Positions 42,738 through 52,202 of a stretch of DNA of 64,000 bases are shown here, one piece after another. The notes beneath the pieces were generated by a model. That model did no database searches. It saw only the letters and a program-made list of their open reading frames with translations, and was not told the DNA's origin. Position 1 is the stretch's first letter. Every line of letters starts with the position of its first letter. The translations under genes and the position numbers were made by a program. The stretch is from Anaeromyxobacter dehalogenans 2CP-C (GTDB lineage: Bacteria > Myxococcota > Myxococcia > Myxococcales > Anaeromyxobacteraceae), in assembly GCF_000013385.1 (NCBI RefSeq), contig NC_007760.1, forward strand, positions 186,001 to 250,000. Direction: 5' to 3'.

Positions 42738-43706
42738 CTACTCGCCCTCGTCGGCGGGCTCGGCGGGGCGCGCCGGCTCCTCGCCGCGCTTCTTCAGCCC
42801 GGCCGCCTCGAGCGCGGTGGACGGGCCGGCCGGCTTGCGCTCGTCGGGCAGCGCGCCGGCGGGCGCCGCCACCGGCCCGACGGCGCCGCCGAGCGCCTTC
42901 ACCTCGGCGAGCAGCTCCAGCCGCGCCTTCACGCCGGGTGCGTTCGGCACCTCGAACGCGCCGGAGAGCCGGACCCGCAGCGGCACCCCGGTCTCGGCGT
43001 CGGCGAGCAGCTCGCCGTCGGCGGCCACCGGGACCCGGCCCTGCAGGAACGCGAGGCGGCGGGCGGTGTCGGGATCGGGCGCGGGGGCCCCCGGGGGCGG
43101 CGGCTGCGGGGCGGGCGGCTTGGCGGCGGGCGCGAGCGACAGGCGGTAGCGGCGGGCGGCACGGCCGAGCAGGCGCGCCTCCCCGGCGGGCTCGAGCCGG
43201 AGCGCCGGGCCGTACAGCGCCGCCACGGTGCCGGCCAGGCGGAAGCTCTCGTCGCGGAAGCGGCGCGCGTCTCGGCCGCGGTCGGTGGGGCGCTCCCGGA
43301 ACGGCGCGGGCAGCGCGCGGGCGTAGGTCGCGCCGCCCGTCCAGATCACGTGCTTGCCGCCGGACGAGCCGGCGCCGAGGCCGGGGTCGATCTCGGCGCG
43401 CACCTCGAACTCGCCCGTGGCCGACTGGCGGAGCTGGTGGTGCTCGGTCACGTGCACCTGCCGCGCCTCCTCGCCGGGCGCCGAGACCGTCCACTCGGCC
43501 GCCGCGGTCCAGTCGAACGCGCCCAGCCGGCGCGCCGCCTCGTCGGCGTCGAGCGCGAGCGCGGCCTCCGGGTGCTCCGGGTCGAACGCGGCGGCGGCCG
43601 GCTCGTGCGGCCGGTCCTCGCGCCCGAGCACGCGGGCGCGCGCCTCCGGGTCGCTGCGGGAGCAGGCGAGGGCGGCGAGGCAGAGGGCGAGGGAGGCGCG
43701 GCGCAT
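42738..43706 (-). CDS. Putative lipoprotein, unknown function
   Basis: The 322-residue protein has a signal peptide ending LAALAC (lipobox). The mature part includes two beta-rich regions reminiscent of outer-membrane lipoprotein or lipid-carrier sheets: TEHHQLRQSATGEFEVRAEI near residue 90 and DGELLADAETGVPLRVRLSG near 235. These are separated by a Pro-rich linker, with a Pro/Glu-rich tail. The pattern of a test for bound ligand and then derivative-type strands resembles LppX/LolA-like folds, but this is only a suggestion. It sits downstream of hflX on the same strand (43 nt). Confidence 0.55.
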   Translation of the reverse strand: MRRASLALCLAALACSRSDPEARARVLGREDRPHEPAAAAFDPEHPEAALALDADEAARRLGAFDWTAAAEWTVSAPGEEARQVHVTEHHQLRQSATGEFEVRAEIDPGLGAGSSGGKHVIWTGGATYARALPAPFRERPTDRGRDARRFRDESFRLAGTVAALYGPALRLEPAGEARLLGRAARRYRLSLAPAAKPPAPQPPPPGAPAPDPDTARRLAFLQGRVPVAADGELLADAETGVPLRVRLSGAFEVPNAPGVKARLELLAEVKALGGAVGPVAAPAGALPDERKPAGPSTALEAAGLKKRGEEPARPAEPADEGE

Positions 43707-43749
43707 GGCGGGGCATCCTCTCACGAGATCCGGCGACCCGGGGGGCGCC

Positions 43750-45576
43750 TCACGAGACGCGGCGCAGCGAGGCCGGCAGCAGCCGCGGCGGGCCCGGCTC
43801 GCCGGGACCGGGCACGGAGGCGGCGGCGGGCGCGGGGGGCTCGGGCGCGAGCGGCTCGGGCGCGGCGTCGCCCGCGAGGTGCCCGGCGGCGCCGGCGCCC
43901 TCCTCGCCGGCGGGGGCCGCCGCGATCACGTCGCCGAGCGCCACCCGGCCGTCGGTCCAGAGCAGCTGCTCGCAGCGCGCGAGCAGCCCGCCCAGCCCGG
44001 CCCGGGTGACGGCGGACACCGCCGCCGCGTCGCGCCGCTGCGCCAGGGCGGCCTGCGTCTCGGGCGGGAGCCGATCGACCTTGTTGAGCACGAGGAGCCG
44101 CCGCTTCCCGTCGAGGCCCAGGCCGCGCAGGATCTCCTCCACCGCCGCGATCTGCTCCTCCTGCCGCGGGTCGGACGCGTCCACCACGTGGAGCAGCAGG
44201 TCGGCGTCGCCGAGCTCCTCGAGCGTGGCGCGGAACGCGTTCACGAGGTCGGGCGGCAGGTCGCGGATGAACCCCACCGTGTCGGTGATGATGACCTCGC
44301 GGTCGCGCGGGAAGCGCAGCCGGCGGCTGGTGGGGTCGAGCGTCGCGAACAGCTTGTCCTCGGCGAGCACCGCCGAGTCGGTGAGCGCGTTGAGGAGGGT
44401 GGACTTGCCGGCGTTGGTGTAGCCGACGATGGAGAGCACCGGCAGGCCGCGCGCGTTGCGCTGCTTGCGGCGCAGGGTGCGGTCGGCGCCGAGCCCCTCG
44501 ATGCGCCGCTCCAGCGCGGTGATCCGGTCGCGCACCCGGCGCCGGTCGATCTCGAGCTTCGTCTCGCCGGGCCCGCGCCCGCCGATGCCGCCGGCGAGCC
44601 GCGACAGCGAGTCGTCCCGTCCCACCAGGCGCGGGTACAGGTACTTCAGCTGCGCCAGCTCCACCTGCAGCTTGCCGTCGGCCGACTGGGCCCGCTGGGC
44701 GAAGATGTCGAGGATGAGCTGGGTGCGGTCGAGGATCTTGAGGCTGGTGGCCTCGGCGATGTGGCGCGCCTGCGACGGCGACAGCTCGGCGTCGAAGACG
44801 ATGACCGTGGCCATGCGCTGCATGGAGCGCAGCACGATGTCCTCGAGCTTGCCCTTGCCGATGAGGTAGCGCGGGTCCGGGTCGCGGCGGAGCTGCAGCG
44901 TCGCCTCGAGCACCTCCACGCCGGCGGTGCGGGCGAGCTCCTTCAGCTCCTCCAGCGAGGCCTCCGCCTCGGCGCGCCCGCGCCCCTTGCCGCCGAAGCC
45001 CACCAGGATGGCGCGCTCCCGGCCGCCGGTGCGCCGCGCCGCGCGGGCCCGGGCGAACTCGTCCTCGAGCGCGAGCGCGCCGGAGAGCGCGTCGTAGGCG
45101 AGCTCGTGGACGGTGGGCGCCTCCTCGTCCTTCCACATGGCGCCCTGCGGGTTCTCCGGGAGCAGGTGCGCGTAGTGCACGCGGCCCGGCAGCCCGTCCT
45201 CGCGGACCTCGATGGCGGCCACGAGGTCGAGGCGGAGCAGCGCCAGGTCGGTGTGGTCGTCGCGGGTGAGCGGCTCGCCGTTCAGGTGCGTGTGGACGAG
45301 CCGCAGGCCGCGCAGGCGGCTCTCGCCGGCGCGGCCGCGGCCGACGTCCGGGAGGTCGAGCTTGCGGGCGTCGCCGACCACCACCGCCTGCACGTCGCCC
45401 TTGCGGTCGAGGAGCACGCCGACCTGCCGGTTGGTCTCGCGGGAGACCTCGGCGAGGTGGCGCGCCAGCTCGGGCGACACGATCGACTGCGCATCGACGC
45501 GGCGGCGGTAGGTGCGGCGGAGGGCGTGGAGCTGCGAGGGCTTGAGGCCGAGGGTGTTGCCGTGGACTTCCTGCAT
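43750..45576 (-). CDS. hflX: GTPase HflX with N-terminal extension
   Basis: The 608-residue protein contains the HflX core (about residues 200-520): [19 protein letters not shown]-loop [14 protein letters not shown], switch [20 protein letters not shown] and NKVDRLP. HflX is a ribosome-binding GTPase that rescues stalled or heat-damaged 70S ribosomes. The extra 190-residue N-terminal domain contains [18 protein letters not shown], which resembles the JAMM/RadC metal motif. The C-terminal tail is Pro/Ala-rich. It is read in the same direction as the two lipoprotein genes downstream. Confidence 0.9.
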   Translation of the reverse strand: MQEVHGNTLGLKPSQLHALRRTYRRRVDAQSIVSPELARHLAEVSRETNRQVGVLLDRKGDVQAVVVGDARKLDLPDVGRGRAGESRLRGLRLVHTHLNGEPLTRDDHTDLALLRLDLVAAIEVREDGLPGRVHYAHLLPENPQGAMWKDEEAPTVHELAYDALSGALALEDEFARARAARRTGGRERAILVGFGGKGRGRAEAEASLEELKELARTAGVEVLEATLQLRRDPDPRYLIGKGKLEDIVLRSMQRMATVIVFDAELSPSQARHIAEATSLKILDRTQLILDIFAQRAQSADGKLQVELAQLKYLYPRLVGRDDSLSRLAGGIGGRGPGETKLEIDRRRVRDRITALERRIEGLGADRTLRRKQRNARGLPVLSIVGYTNAGKSTLLNALTDSAVLAEDKLFATLDPTSRRLRFPRDREVIITDTVGFIRDLPPDLVNAFRATLEELGDADLLLHVVDASDPRQEEQIAAVEEILRGLGLDGKRRLLVLNKVDRLPPETQAALAQRRDAAAVSAVTRAGLGGLLARCEQLLWTDGRVALGDVIAAAPAGEEGAGAAGHLAGDAAPEPLAPEPPAPAAASVPGPGEPGPPRLLPASLRRVS

Positions 45577-45699
45577 TCGTTGGCGGGAGTCTATCGCGGC
45601 GCGGCCGCCGGATCGACGCGATCTGCGGCGGGCGAGGGGCCGACCGAGCGGGGTCGGCCGGCCGGGGAGGGGCGCGCCGCCGACCGGGGGCCGGCGGGG

Positions 45700-45975
45700 C
45701 TAGGCGGCGACCGCGTCCAGGCCCAGGTAGCGCAGCAGCCGGAGCTGGTGCTGGCCGAGGCCGCGGAAGGACGCCCGGATCCCGCGGGCGGAGAGCGCCT
45801 GCGCCAGCACCGCCAGGCCGAAGTCGTGCAGCTCGCGCACGTGGGTGAGGTCGATCCGGACGAGCGAGCCGGGCGCCGCCGCCGCGAGCTGGGCCGCGAG
45901 CCGGCGCGCCGTGGGCACGTCGAGCACCCCGTCCAGGCTGATGGCGTTCGCCTCGAGCGCGATGGCCGCTTCCAT
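45700..45975 (-). CDS. STAS-domain protein
   Basis: The 91-residue protein consists of a single STAS domain: ALEANAISLDGVLDVPTARR, the strand-helix VRIDLTHVRELHDFGLAVLA and a terminal helix with RASFRGLGQHQLRLLRYLGL. The usual phosphorylatable Ser in the D-S-x-G loop is replaced (HDFG), as in non-phosphorylated STAS variants, so classical SpoIIAA-type anti-sigma regulation is doubtful. GGGGGAAA precedes the ATG. No kinase or sigma factor is adjacent. Confidence 0.7.
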   Translation of the reverse strand: MEAAIALEANAISLDGVLDVPTARRLAAQLAAAAPGSLVRIDLTHVRELHDFGLAVLAQALSARGIRASFRGLGQHQLRLLRYLGLDAVAA

Positions 45976-46280
45976 GGCTGTTTCCCCCGGGCGGCGCGCG
46001 GACGGCGCCACCGACGCTGCACCCAGGATTATCCGCGTCCGCCCGCACGATCCGCAAACTCGCGGTGACGGCATGATGACGCACCGGCGGCGCCGCCGTG
46101 CTGTGGGCGGGCGTGATCCCACGCGATCGGCGCAGGGGCGCGCCGCCCACAGCGGCGCCTTCCGCGCCGCGGGACCGGCGGCGCCCCATCCCCTGCCGGG
46201 AGGAGGCGGGCCCGCCCGCGACGGCGCCATGCTGGGCGCGCCTCACCGTGGTCCGGGATCTGCAAAGCCTGGAGACCGCC
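45976..46280. other. 305-bp intergenic region without a gene
   Basis: This stretch between the divergent STAS gene and the small membrane-protein gene contains no frame with a credible start and coding pattern. Several GC-rich inverted blocks such as GGCGGCGCCGCC are present, but I see no recognisable promoter with good boxes. Confidence 0.5.
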
Positions 46281-46571
46281 ATGAACCGGTTCATCGTCCG
46301 CCGCCGCGCCGACGGCGTCGTGCACCTCCGGCGCCGCTCCCTCCGCCACCTCCTCGTCGATCGCATCGCCTGGACGATGGCCCTCCTGTTCGTCGCCACC
46401 GCCGCCGGGATGACCGCGCTCGTGGCCGCGCTGGTGGAGTTTCCGCTCGTCGTGATCCTGCTCGCGCCGGTGATCGGCCTCGGCGTCTGGGCCGGCCGCC
46501 TCGCCCGCGGGGACGGGCTGCAGCCCGCGCCCGCGCCGGTCGATCCGCGTCCGCCGCGCCGCGTCGCCTGA
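46281..46571 (+). CDS. Small membrane protein, unknown function
   Basis: The 96-residue protein has a basic N-terminus (NRFIVRRRADGVVHLRRRS), then two hydrophobic helices (about 30-55 and 57-75: WTMALLFVATAAGMTALV and FPLVVILLAPVIGLGVW), and a Pro/Arg-rich cytoplasmic tail. The topology suggests an inner-membrane hairpin. The start at ATG 46281 is preferred because the frame upstream lacks coding character. No family is recognised. Confidence 0.5.
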   Translation: MNRFIVRRRADGVVHLRRRSLRHLLVDRIAWTMALLFVATAAGMTALVAALVEFPLVVILLAPVIGLGVWAGRLARGDGLQPAPAPVDPRPPRRVA

Positions 46572-46761
46572 TCGGGCGTCGGCAGCCCGTCGCCGGAAAT
46601 CCGACACCGACGCGCCGGACCGCGACGCCGGTGCCCGGCTCGACCTCCCCCGGCGCGCGATCCCTGCGCGTGGGCCGGGCAGGCGCGCGCCGATTGCGCG
46701 GGCAGCGCCCGCGGCGAGCGCCTCGACGGGAGCCGGCCGGCATGGTCATATCGCCGCACCG

Positions 46762-48009
46762 ATGGACTCCCCCGCACAGAGCGCCCGCGCGGGCGCCGGC
46801 AGCGTCCTGAACGCGGCCGTGGTCGTCGCCGCCCTCGGCTACTTCGTGGACATCTACGACCTCATCCTCTTCAACATCGTCCGGATCCCCAGCCTGACCG
46901 CGATCGGCGTCTCCGGCGACGCGCTCGTGTCGGAGGGGCTCTCGGTCCTGAACTGGCAGATGGTGGGGATGCTGCTCGGCGGCATCGTCTTCGGGATCGT
47001 GGGCGACAAGCTGGGCCGGCTCCACATCCTGTTCGGCTCGATCACGCTCTACTCGATCGCCACGATCGCGAACGGGTTCGTGCACGACCTCGCCACCTAC
47101 AAGGCGCTCCGCTTCGTGGCCGGGCTCGGCCTCGCCGGCGAGCTCGGGGCCGGCGTGACGCTGGTGGCGGAGATCCTGCCGGCCCGGCTGCGCGGCTACG
47201 GCACGATGCTCGTCGCCTCGGTGGGCGTGTCCGGCGCGATCGTCGGGAACGTGGTGGCGAAGACGCTCGACTGGCGCGTGGCCTACTGGGTGGGCGGCGG
47301 GCTCGGGCTCCTGCTGCTCGTGCTGCGCATCAAGGTGAGCGAGTCGGGGATGTTCCAGGCGCTGCGCCACACCGCCGTGAGGCGGGGCGACTTCCTGGCG
47401 GTGTTCCGCGGGGGGGAGCGCTTCCGCCGCTATCTCTCCTCGATCCTCATCGGCGTGCCGATCTGGTGCTCGAACGCGATCCTGATCGCGCTCGCGCCGG
47501 AGTTCGGGCGCACGCTGGGCGTGACCGGCCCGGTGACCGCGGGCGACGCGGTGATGTTCTTCTACGGCGGCCTGGTGCTGGGCGACCTGTCGAGCGGGCT
47601 CCTCTCGCAGGTGTGGCGGAGCCGGCGCAAGGTGGTGCTCCTGTTCGTGGCGCTGCTCGCCGCCGCCAACGTCTTCTACTTCGTGGCCGGCCGGGGCGCC
47701 TCGCCGGCGCTGTTCCTCGGCGCCTGCGGCCTGCTCGGCGTCGCCGGCGGCTACTGGGCGATCTTCGTCACCGTGGCGGCCGAGCAGTTCGGCACGAACC
47801 TGCGGGCCACCGTGGCGACCACCGTGCCCAACTTCGTGCGCGGCCTGGTCCCGGTGTGCACGCTCTCCTTCCAGTGGGCCCGGCCGCACCTCGGGCTGGT
47901 GGGCGCGGCGGCCGCCGTCAGCGCGCTCTGGTTCGGCCTCGCGCTCGTGTCCGCGTTCGGGCTGCGCGAGACGTTCGGCGTCGAGCTCGACTACGTCGAG
48001 GCGGACTAG
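46762..48009 (+). CDS. MFS transporter (metabolite:H+ symporter type)
   Basis: The 415-residue protein has twelve transmembrane helices with the first-half motif GGIVFGIVGDKLGRLHILFG between helices 2 and 3 (the MFS signature GxLaDrxGRr) and ALRFVAGLGLAGELGAGVTL in helix 4. FVDIYDLILFN in helix 1 is characteristic of the MHS sugar/organic-acid branch. The substrate cannot be read from sequence. It lies four bases upstream of the exonuclease gene, so both could share a transcript. Confidence 0.82.
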   Translation: MDSPAQSARAGAGSVLNAAVVVAALGYFVDIYDLILFNIVRIPSLTAIGVSGDALVSEGLSVLNWQMVGMLLGGIVFGIVGDKLGRLHILFGSITLYSIATIANGFVHDLATYKALRFVAGLGLAGELGAGVTLVAEILPARLRGYGTMLVASVGVSGAIVGNVVAKTLDWRVAYWVGGGLGLLLLVLRIKVSESGMFQALRHTAVRRGDFLAVFRGGERFRRYLSSILIGVPIWCSNAILIALAPEFGRTLGVTGPVTAGDAVMFFYGGLVLGDLSSGLLSQVWRSRRKVVLLFVALLAAANVFYFVAGRGASPALFLGACGLLGVAGGYWAIFVTVAAEQFGTNLRATVATTVPNFVRGLVPVCTLSFQWARPHLGLVGAAAAVSALWFGLALVSAFGLRETFGVELDYVEAD

Positions 48010-48012
48010 GCC

Positions 48013-48531
48013 ATGTCGGCGTACGTGGTGGACGTGGAGGCGGACGGGCCCATCCCGGGCAAGTACTCCATGGTCTCGTTCGGCGCGGTGCGGGTGGAGC
48101 CCGGCCTGTCGCGCACCTTCCGCGGCGAGGTCCGGCCCATCTCCGACCTGTGGCTCCCGGAGGCGCTCGCGATCTCGGGCGTCACCCGCGAGCAGCACCT
48201 GCGCTTCGGCGAGCCGGGCGAGGTGATGGCCGACTTCGAGCGCTGGATCCAGGAGACGACGAGGGGGAAGCCGGTGCTGTTCTCGGACAACCTCTCCTTC
48301 GACTGGCAGTACGTGAACTGGTACTTCCACACGTACCTGGGCCGCAACCCGTTCGGCTGGAGCGGCCGGCGCATCGGCGACCTCTACTGCGGGATGGTGA
48401 AGGACGGTCACGCACAGTGGAAGCACCTCCGCGCCACCGCGCACGACCACGACCCGGTGAACGACGCGAAGGCGAACGCCGGGGTGCTGCTGCAGCTCGT
48501 GGACATGGGCCTGAAGCTGAACCTCAAGTGA
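48013..48531 (+). CDS. DEDDh 3'-5' exonuclease (RNase-T-like)
   Basis: The 172-residue protein has the DEDDh residues in order: ExoI as VVDVEADGPIPGKYSM (Asp, Glu), ExoII as FSDNLSFDWQYVN (Asp) and ExoIII as HDHDPVNDAKANA (His, Asp). The compact size resembles stand-alone exoribonucleases such as RNase T/Rv2179c-like proteins. Substrate (RNA or DNA) is unknown. It is translated four bases after the MFS gene and eight bases before lysE. Confidence 0.8.
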   Translation: MSAYVVDVEADGPIPGKYSMVSFGAVRVEPGLSRTFRGEVRPISDLWLPEALAISGVTREQHLRFGEPGEVMADFERWIQETTRGKPVLFSDNLSFDWQYVNWYFHTYLGRNPFGWSGRRIGDLYCGMVKDGHAQWKHLRATAHDHDPVNDAKANAGVLLQLVDMGLKLNLK

Positions 48532-48538
48532 GCGCCCG

Positions 48539-49147
48539 GTGACGCTGTTCGCCCAGGGCGCCCTGCTCGGCCTCTCCGCCGCGGCCCAGCCCGGGCCGTA
48601 CCAGGCCTACCTGCTCGCGCAGTCGCTCCGGAACGGCGCGGTCCGCACGCTGCCGGTGGTGCTCGTGCCGCTCACCTCGGATCCGCCGGTGATCGCGGCG
48701 GTGCTGGTGGCGCTCGCGCAGGTGCCGGCGGGCCTGCTCCGCGCGCTGCAGCTCCTCGGCGGCGCGGTGGTGCTGTGGCTGGCCTTCTCGGCGCTGCGCG
48801 GGCTGCGCGCCCCGCTCGCCGCGCCGGAGGCGAAGGCGCCGCCGCGCGGCTTCTGGCGGGCGGTGCTGCTCAACTTCACCAACCCGAACGCCTGGATCTT
48901 CTGGAGCGCGGTGGGGGGCCCGGTGCTCGCGGCCGCCTGGCGGGACGGCCGGGCCGAGGCGGGCGGGTTCCTGGCCGGCTTCTACGCGTTCCTGCTCGGC
49001 GGGAACGCCGCGCTGGTGGCCGCGGCGGGCGGGCTGGGCCGGCTCGGCCCGCGCACGCAGCGCGCGCTCACCGCCATCTCCGGGCTGGCGCTGCTCGCGT
49101 TCGGGCTGTGGCAGCTCGCGAAGGGGCTGGCCGGCCCGCGCGCCTGA
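48539..49147 (+). CDS. LysE family translocator
   Basis: The 202-residue protein has six hydrophobic helices with the LysE/RhtB start GALLGLSAAAQPGPYQAYLLAQ and the central NFTNPNAWIFWSAVGGPVL, matching amino-acid and related small-molecule exporters. The substrate is unknown. Its GTG follows the exonuclease gene by seven bases, so the three genes from 46762 probably form one operon. The stop lies five bases from the convergent M48 protease gene. Confidence 0.8.
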   Translation: MTLFAQGALLGLSAAAQPGPYQAYLLAQSLRNGAVRTLPVVLVPLTSDPPVIAAVLVALAQVPAGLLRALQLLGGAVVLWLAFSALRGLRAPLAAPEAKAPPRGFWRAVLLNFTNPNAWIFWSAVGGPVLAAAWRDGRAEAGGFLAGFYAFLLGGNAALVAAAGGLGRLGPRTQRALTAISGLALLAFGLWQLAKGLAGPRA

Positions 49148-49151
49148 CGGG

Positions 49152-50021
49152 CTACTTGCCCGCGCCCTGCGCCGGCGGCGCGGGCGGCGGCGGGATCGCC
49201 TTCAGCCGCTCCTTCACCTTCGCCAGCTCCGCGCCGCCCCGGCCGCCCGAGCCGGTGAGGTGGTGCTCCGCGATGTAGCGCTCGACCTTCTCGATGCGAT
49301 CCGGCGTGGCCGGGTGGGTGGAGAGGTACGTCGTCCAGCCCGGCTGCTTCCCCTCGCCCTTCTCCAGCTTCTGGAAGAACGTGGCGATGCCGTGCGGATC
49401 GTAGCCGGCCGCGGAGGCGTAGCGCGCGCCGTACTCGTCCGCCTCGCTCTCGTCGGCGCGCCCGTACGCGAGCAGCGCGCCCTTGCCGGCCAGCCCGGCC
49501 GCGAGCTGCGCCGCGCCGTTGGGGTTCTTCCCGAGCGCGATGCCCAGGACCGTCTCGAGCCCCATGGCGTTCACCATCTGGCGGGCGGAGTGGCGCGCCA
49601 CCACGTGCCCCGCCTCGTGCCCGAGCACGCCGGCCACCTCGGCGGTGTCGTCCGCGGCGAGCAGCAGGCCCGAGTAGACGTAGAGGAAGCCGCCCGGGGT
49701 CGCGAACGCGTTCACGGTCTTCGGGTCGTTGATGACCTTCACCGACCAGTCCACGTCCGGCCGGTCCTTCTTCGCGCTCGCCAGGATCTTGCCGGTGATC
49801 CCCTGGACGTAGGCGTTCACCGCCGGGTCCTCCAGGTACTGCACGTGCTCCTTCGTCTCGAGCTGCTCCTTCACCTGGAGCCCGAGCTGCTTCTCCTGCT
49901 CGGTGGGGATGAGCACCGAGGCGAGCTTGGTCTCGGTGGCGACGCGCTGCTTGCCGGTGCAGGCCGCGGCGAGCGCCAGGGCCGCGAGCGCCGCGAGCGG
50001 GGTGCGAGACGGTCGGTGCAT
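49152..50021 (-). CDS. M48-family periplasmic metalloprotease (lipoprotein)
   Basis: The 289-residue protein has a lipoprotein signal ending AAAC near residue 21, then a helical dimer region (EQEKQLGLQVKEQLE) and the M48 catalytic domain: HEAGH at residues 135-139 in GVLGHEAGHVVARHSA, with the third ligand Glu in ADESEADEYGARYA. The N-terminal VNAFATPGGFLYVYSGLL is typical of YggG/LoiP and BepA-like envelope proteases that degrade misfolded outer-membrane proteins. It converges on lysE. Confidence 0.87.
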   Translation of the reverse strand: MHRPSRTPLAALAALALAAACTGKQRVATETKLASVLIPTEQEKQLGLQVKEQLETKEHVQYLEDPAVNAYVQGITGKILASAKKDRPDVDWSVKVINDPKTVNAFATPGGFLYVYSGLLLAADDTAEVAGVLGHEAGHVVARHSARQMVNAMGLETVLGIALGKNPNGAAQLAAGLAGKGALLAYGRADESEADEYGARYASAAGYDPHGIATFFQKLEKGEGKQPGWTTYLSTHPATPDRIEKVERYIAEHHLTGSGGRGGAELAKVKERLKAIPPPPAPPAQGAGK

Positions 50022-50190
50022 GCCGGATCCCTCCGGCGCGCTTCCTAGCGCCGGCCCGGGGCGGGGTCATCGTCCGCACGGGGGTGCGGCGCGAAGCCTG
50101 GGCGGCAGCGGCGGCGGGGCGTCCCGCGGATCCCCGATTTGAAGCCCGCCGCTCGCCCGCGGTACAAGCGGACGGTCGATCCTTCACGCA

Positions 50191-50199
50191 GGGGGGGGG
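50191..50199 (+). repeat. Run of nine G residues at the ribosome-binding position
   Basis: An uninterrupted G9 tract lies 7-15 bases before the ATG at 50207 and replaces a normal Shine-Dalgarno sequence. It is a possible slipped-strand site. Confidence 0.55.
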
Positions 50200-50206
50200 C
50201 GTCACC

Positions 50207-50986
50207 ATGTCGCGCACGCGCCTCGCGGTCCTCTCGACCGCCTTCGCGGTGGTGGCCGCGGGGGTCTTCGGCCTCGGCTTCCTGCGCGGCGCCGCCGAGG
50301 CGTCCGCCGCGCCCGCCCCGCCGCCGCTCTCGAGCGAGTACCCGGGGGGCGCGCCCATCGACGCGGCGCGCATCCAGACCGGCCGGCTCACCTTCGACCG
50401 GATGCCGGCCGAGGTCTCGGGCGCGCTCGAGCTCCACTCCGCGGAGATCGTGAAGCAGGCCGAGGTGCTCGCCACCAAGCAGGCCCGCATCACCGGCACC
50501 TGCGCGCCCGGCTCCGCCATCCGCGTGGTCGCCCAGGACGGCACGGTGGTGTGCCAGCGGTTCCCGCGCGGCGTGGTCTCGGTGTCGTCGCTCGCCGGCG
50601 TGCCGCGCGTCTCCACCACCGCCACCACCCAGCTCAGCGTGCCGGGCGGCGTGGGCCGCTACCAGTCCGGCGGCGAGGACGACTTCCTCGTGCTCCCGGT
50701 GGACCTGCCCGACGGCGCGGTGGTGACCGGCTTCTCCTTCGTGTTCTGGGACAGCGACGCCAGGATCGACGGCGCCGCGTACCTGTACCGCTCCGACGAC
50801 ACCGCCATGGCGGCGCTCGTGACGAAGGACGCGGCCGAGGAGGTGCGGGTGGTGTCCACCCAGGACATCGCCGCCCAGAAGGTGGACAACGGCGCCTTCG
50901 CCTACTTCGTCTACCTGCAGCTCTCGGCGGCCGCCGGGCCGCGGCTCGTGCCCATCGCGGCGTCGGTGGCCTACAAGCTGCCGTGA
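50207..50986 (+). CDS. Exported protein, unknown function
   Basis: The 259-residue protein has a signal peptide (AVLSTAFAVVAAGVFGLGFL) and a mature part without recognised domains: a helical region with ALELHSAEIVKQAEVLATKQ, two cysteines (TGTCAPGSAIRVVAQDGTVVCQR) that may form a disulfide, then a beta-sandwich-like C-terminal half with PVDLPDGAVVTGFSFVFWD. The Cys-x-x-x-Gly pattern with a following VxQRF resembles repeats seen in phage-tail-like or trypsin-like-domain-associated proteins, but no firm match can be made. A nine-G run sits at its ribosome-binding position. Confidence 0.6.
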   Translation: MSRTRLAVLSTAFAVVAAGVFGLGFLRGAAEASAAPAPPPLSSEYPGGAPIDAARIQTGRLTFDRMPAEVSGALELHSAEIVKQAEVLATKQARITGTCAPGSAIRVVAQDGTVVCQRFPRGVVSVSSLAGVPRVSTTATTQLSVPGGVGRYQSGGEDDFLVLPVDLPDGAVVTGFSFVFWDSDARIDGAAYLYRSDDTAMAALVTKDAAEEVRVVSTQDIAAQKVDNGAFAYFVYLQLSAAAGPRLVPIAASVAYKLP

Positions 50987-51044
50987 CGCGGGACGGCGCT
51001 CCGGCGCGCCGCGATCCCCGCCGCGATCCGCGCGCGTTTGCGTC

Positions 51045-51050
51045 TACAAT
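51045..51050 (+). promoter_or_regulatory. Candidate -10 box (TACAAT) of proB-proA-rsfS, leaderless-type
   Basis: TACAAT matches five of six -10 consensus bases and ends 10 bases before the proB ATG, with no Shine-Dalgarno between them. It also overlaps another in-frame ATG (51049), which argues against that start. Confidence 0.5.
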
Positions 51051-51060
51051 GCCGCTCCCC

Positions 51061-52200
51061 ATGTCCCGAAGCGCCCTCCGCCGCGTGAAGCGGCTCGTGG
51101 TCAAGGTCGGCACCGGCACGCTCACCGACCGCGCCGGCCGGTTCGACCGCGACAACTGCGCCCGGCTCGCCTCCGAGCTCGCGGAGGTGTCGCGCGGCCG
51201 GAAGGTGGTGCTCGTGTCCTCGGGCGCGGTGGCGCTCGGCGCCGAGCGGCTCGGCCTCGCGCGCAGCCGCGGCAAGCCCTGGGACCTCCCCACCAAGCAG
51301 GCCTGCGCCGCCGCCGGCCAGCCGCACCTCATGGCCGCCTGGGGCGAGGCGCTCGGGCGGCACGGCCTCGTCACCGCCCAGGTGCTGCTCACCGCCGACG
51401 ACCTCGCCAGCCGCAAGCGCTTCCTGAACGCGCGCCGCACGTTCGAGCGGCTGCTCGACGCGGGCGCGGTGCCGGTCGTGAACGAGAACGACACGGTCGC
51501 GGTGGACGAGCTCAAGGTCGGCGACAACGACACGCTCGCGGCGCTGGTGGCCGGCTGCGTGGAGGCCGACGCGGTGGCGATGCTCACCGACGTGGACGGG
51601 CTCTACGATCGGAACCCCGCCGAGCCCGGGGCCCGGCTGCTCCGCGACGTGCCGCGGGTCACCGCCGAGATCGAGCGGAGCGCGGGCGGGGCGGGGAGCG
51701 AGCGCAGCGTGGGCGGGATGATCACCAAGGTGAAGGCGGCGCGGCGGCTCGGCGCGCAGGGCGTCGTCACCGCGCTCCTCTCCGGGCGCCGCGCGCGCGC
51801 GCTGCCGGCGCTGCTCGCCGGCGAGCCGGTCGGCACCGTGTTCGCGCCCGGGGCGCACCGGCTCAGCTCGCGCCAGGGCTGGCTCGCCGCGGCCGCCCGC
51901 GGCAAGGGCGTCATCCTGGTGGACGCGGGGGCGCGGCGCGCGCTGGTGGAGCAGGGGCGGAGCCTGCTGCCGAGCGGCGTGCGCGGCGTGCAGGGCCAGT
52001 TCGGGGTCGGGGACCCGGTGGACGTCGCGGTGGACCCGGCCCGGCCCTTCGCGCGGGGCCTGGCGGGCTACGCCGCCGACGAGGTCCGCCGCATCGCCGG
52101 GCTCAAGACCGGCGAGATCGAGCGCGCGCTCGGGTATAAGTACCTCGACGAGATCGTCCACCGGAACGACCTGGTGGTCCTCGAGACCGGCCGGGAGTGA
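51061..52200 (+). CDS. proB: Glutamate 5-kinase
   Basis: The 379-residue enzyme phosphorylates glutamate in the first step of proline synthesis. The amino-acid kinase domain shows [59 protein letters not shown] and [12 protein letters not shown]; the [17 protein letters not shown] motif follows. The C-terminal PUA domain (about residues 285-370) begins around [17 protein letters not shown]. Feedback inhibition by proline is expected from the family. It is followed directly by proA (two bases between stop and ATG). Confidence 0.94.
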
Positions 52201-52202
52201 GC

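Noticed and set aside
51049-52200. ATG at 51049 as start of proB
   Set aside because: It lies inside the -10 hexamer TACAAT; the ATG at 51061 follows at leaderless spacing and matches the family N-terminus.
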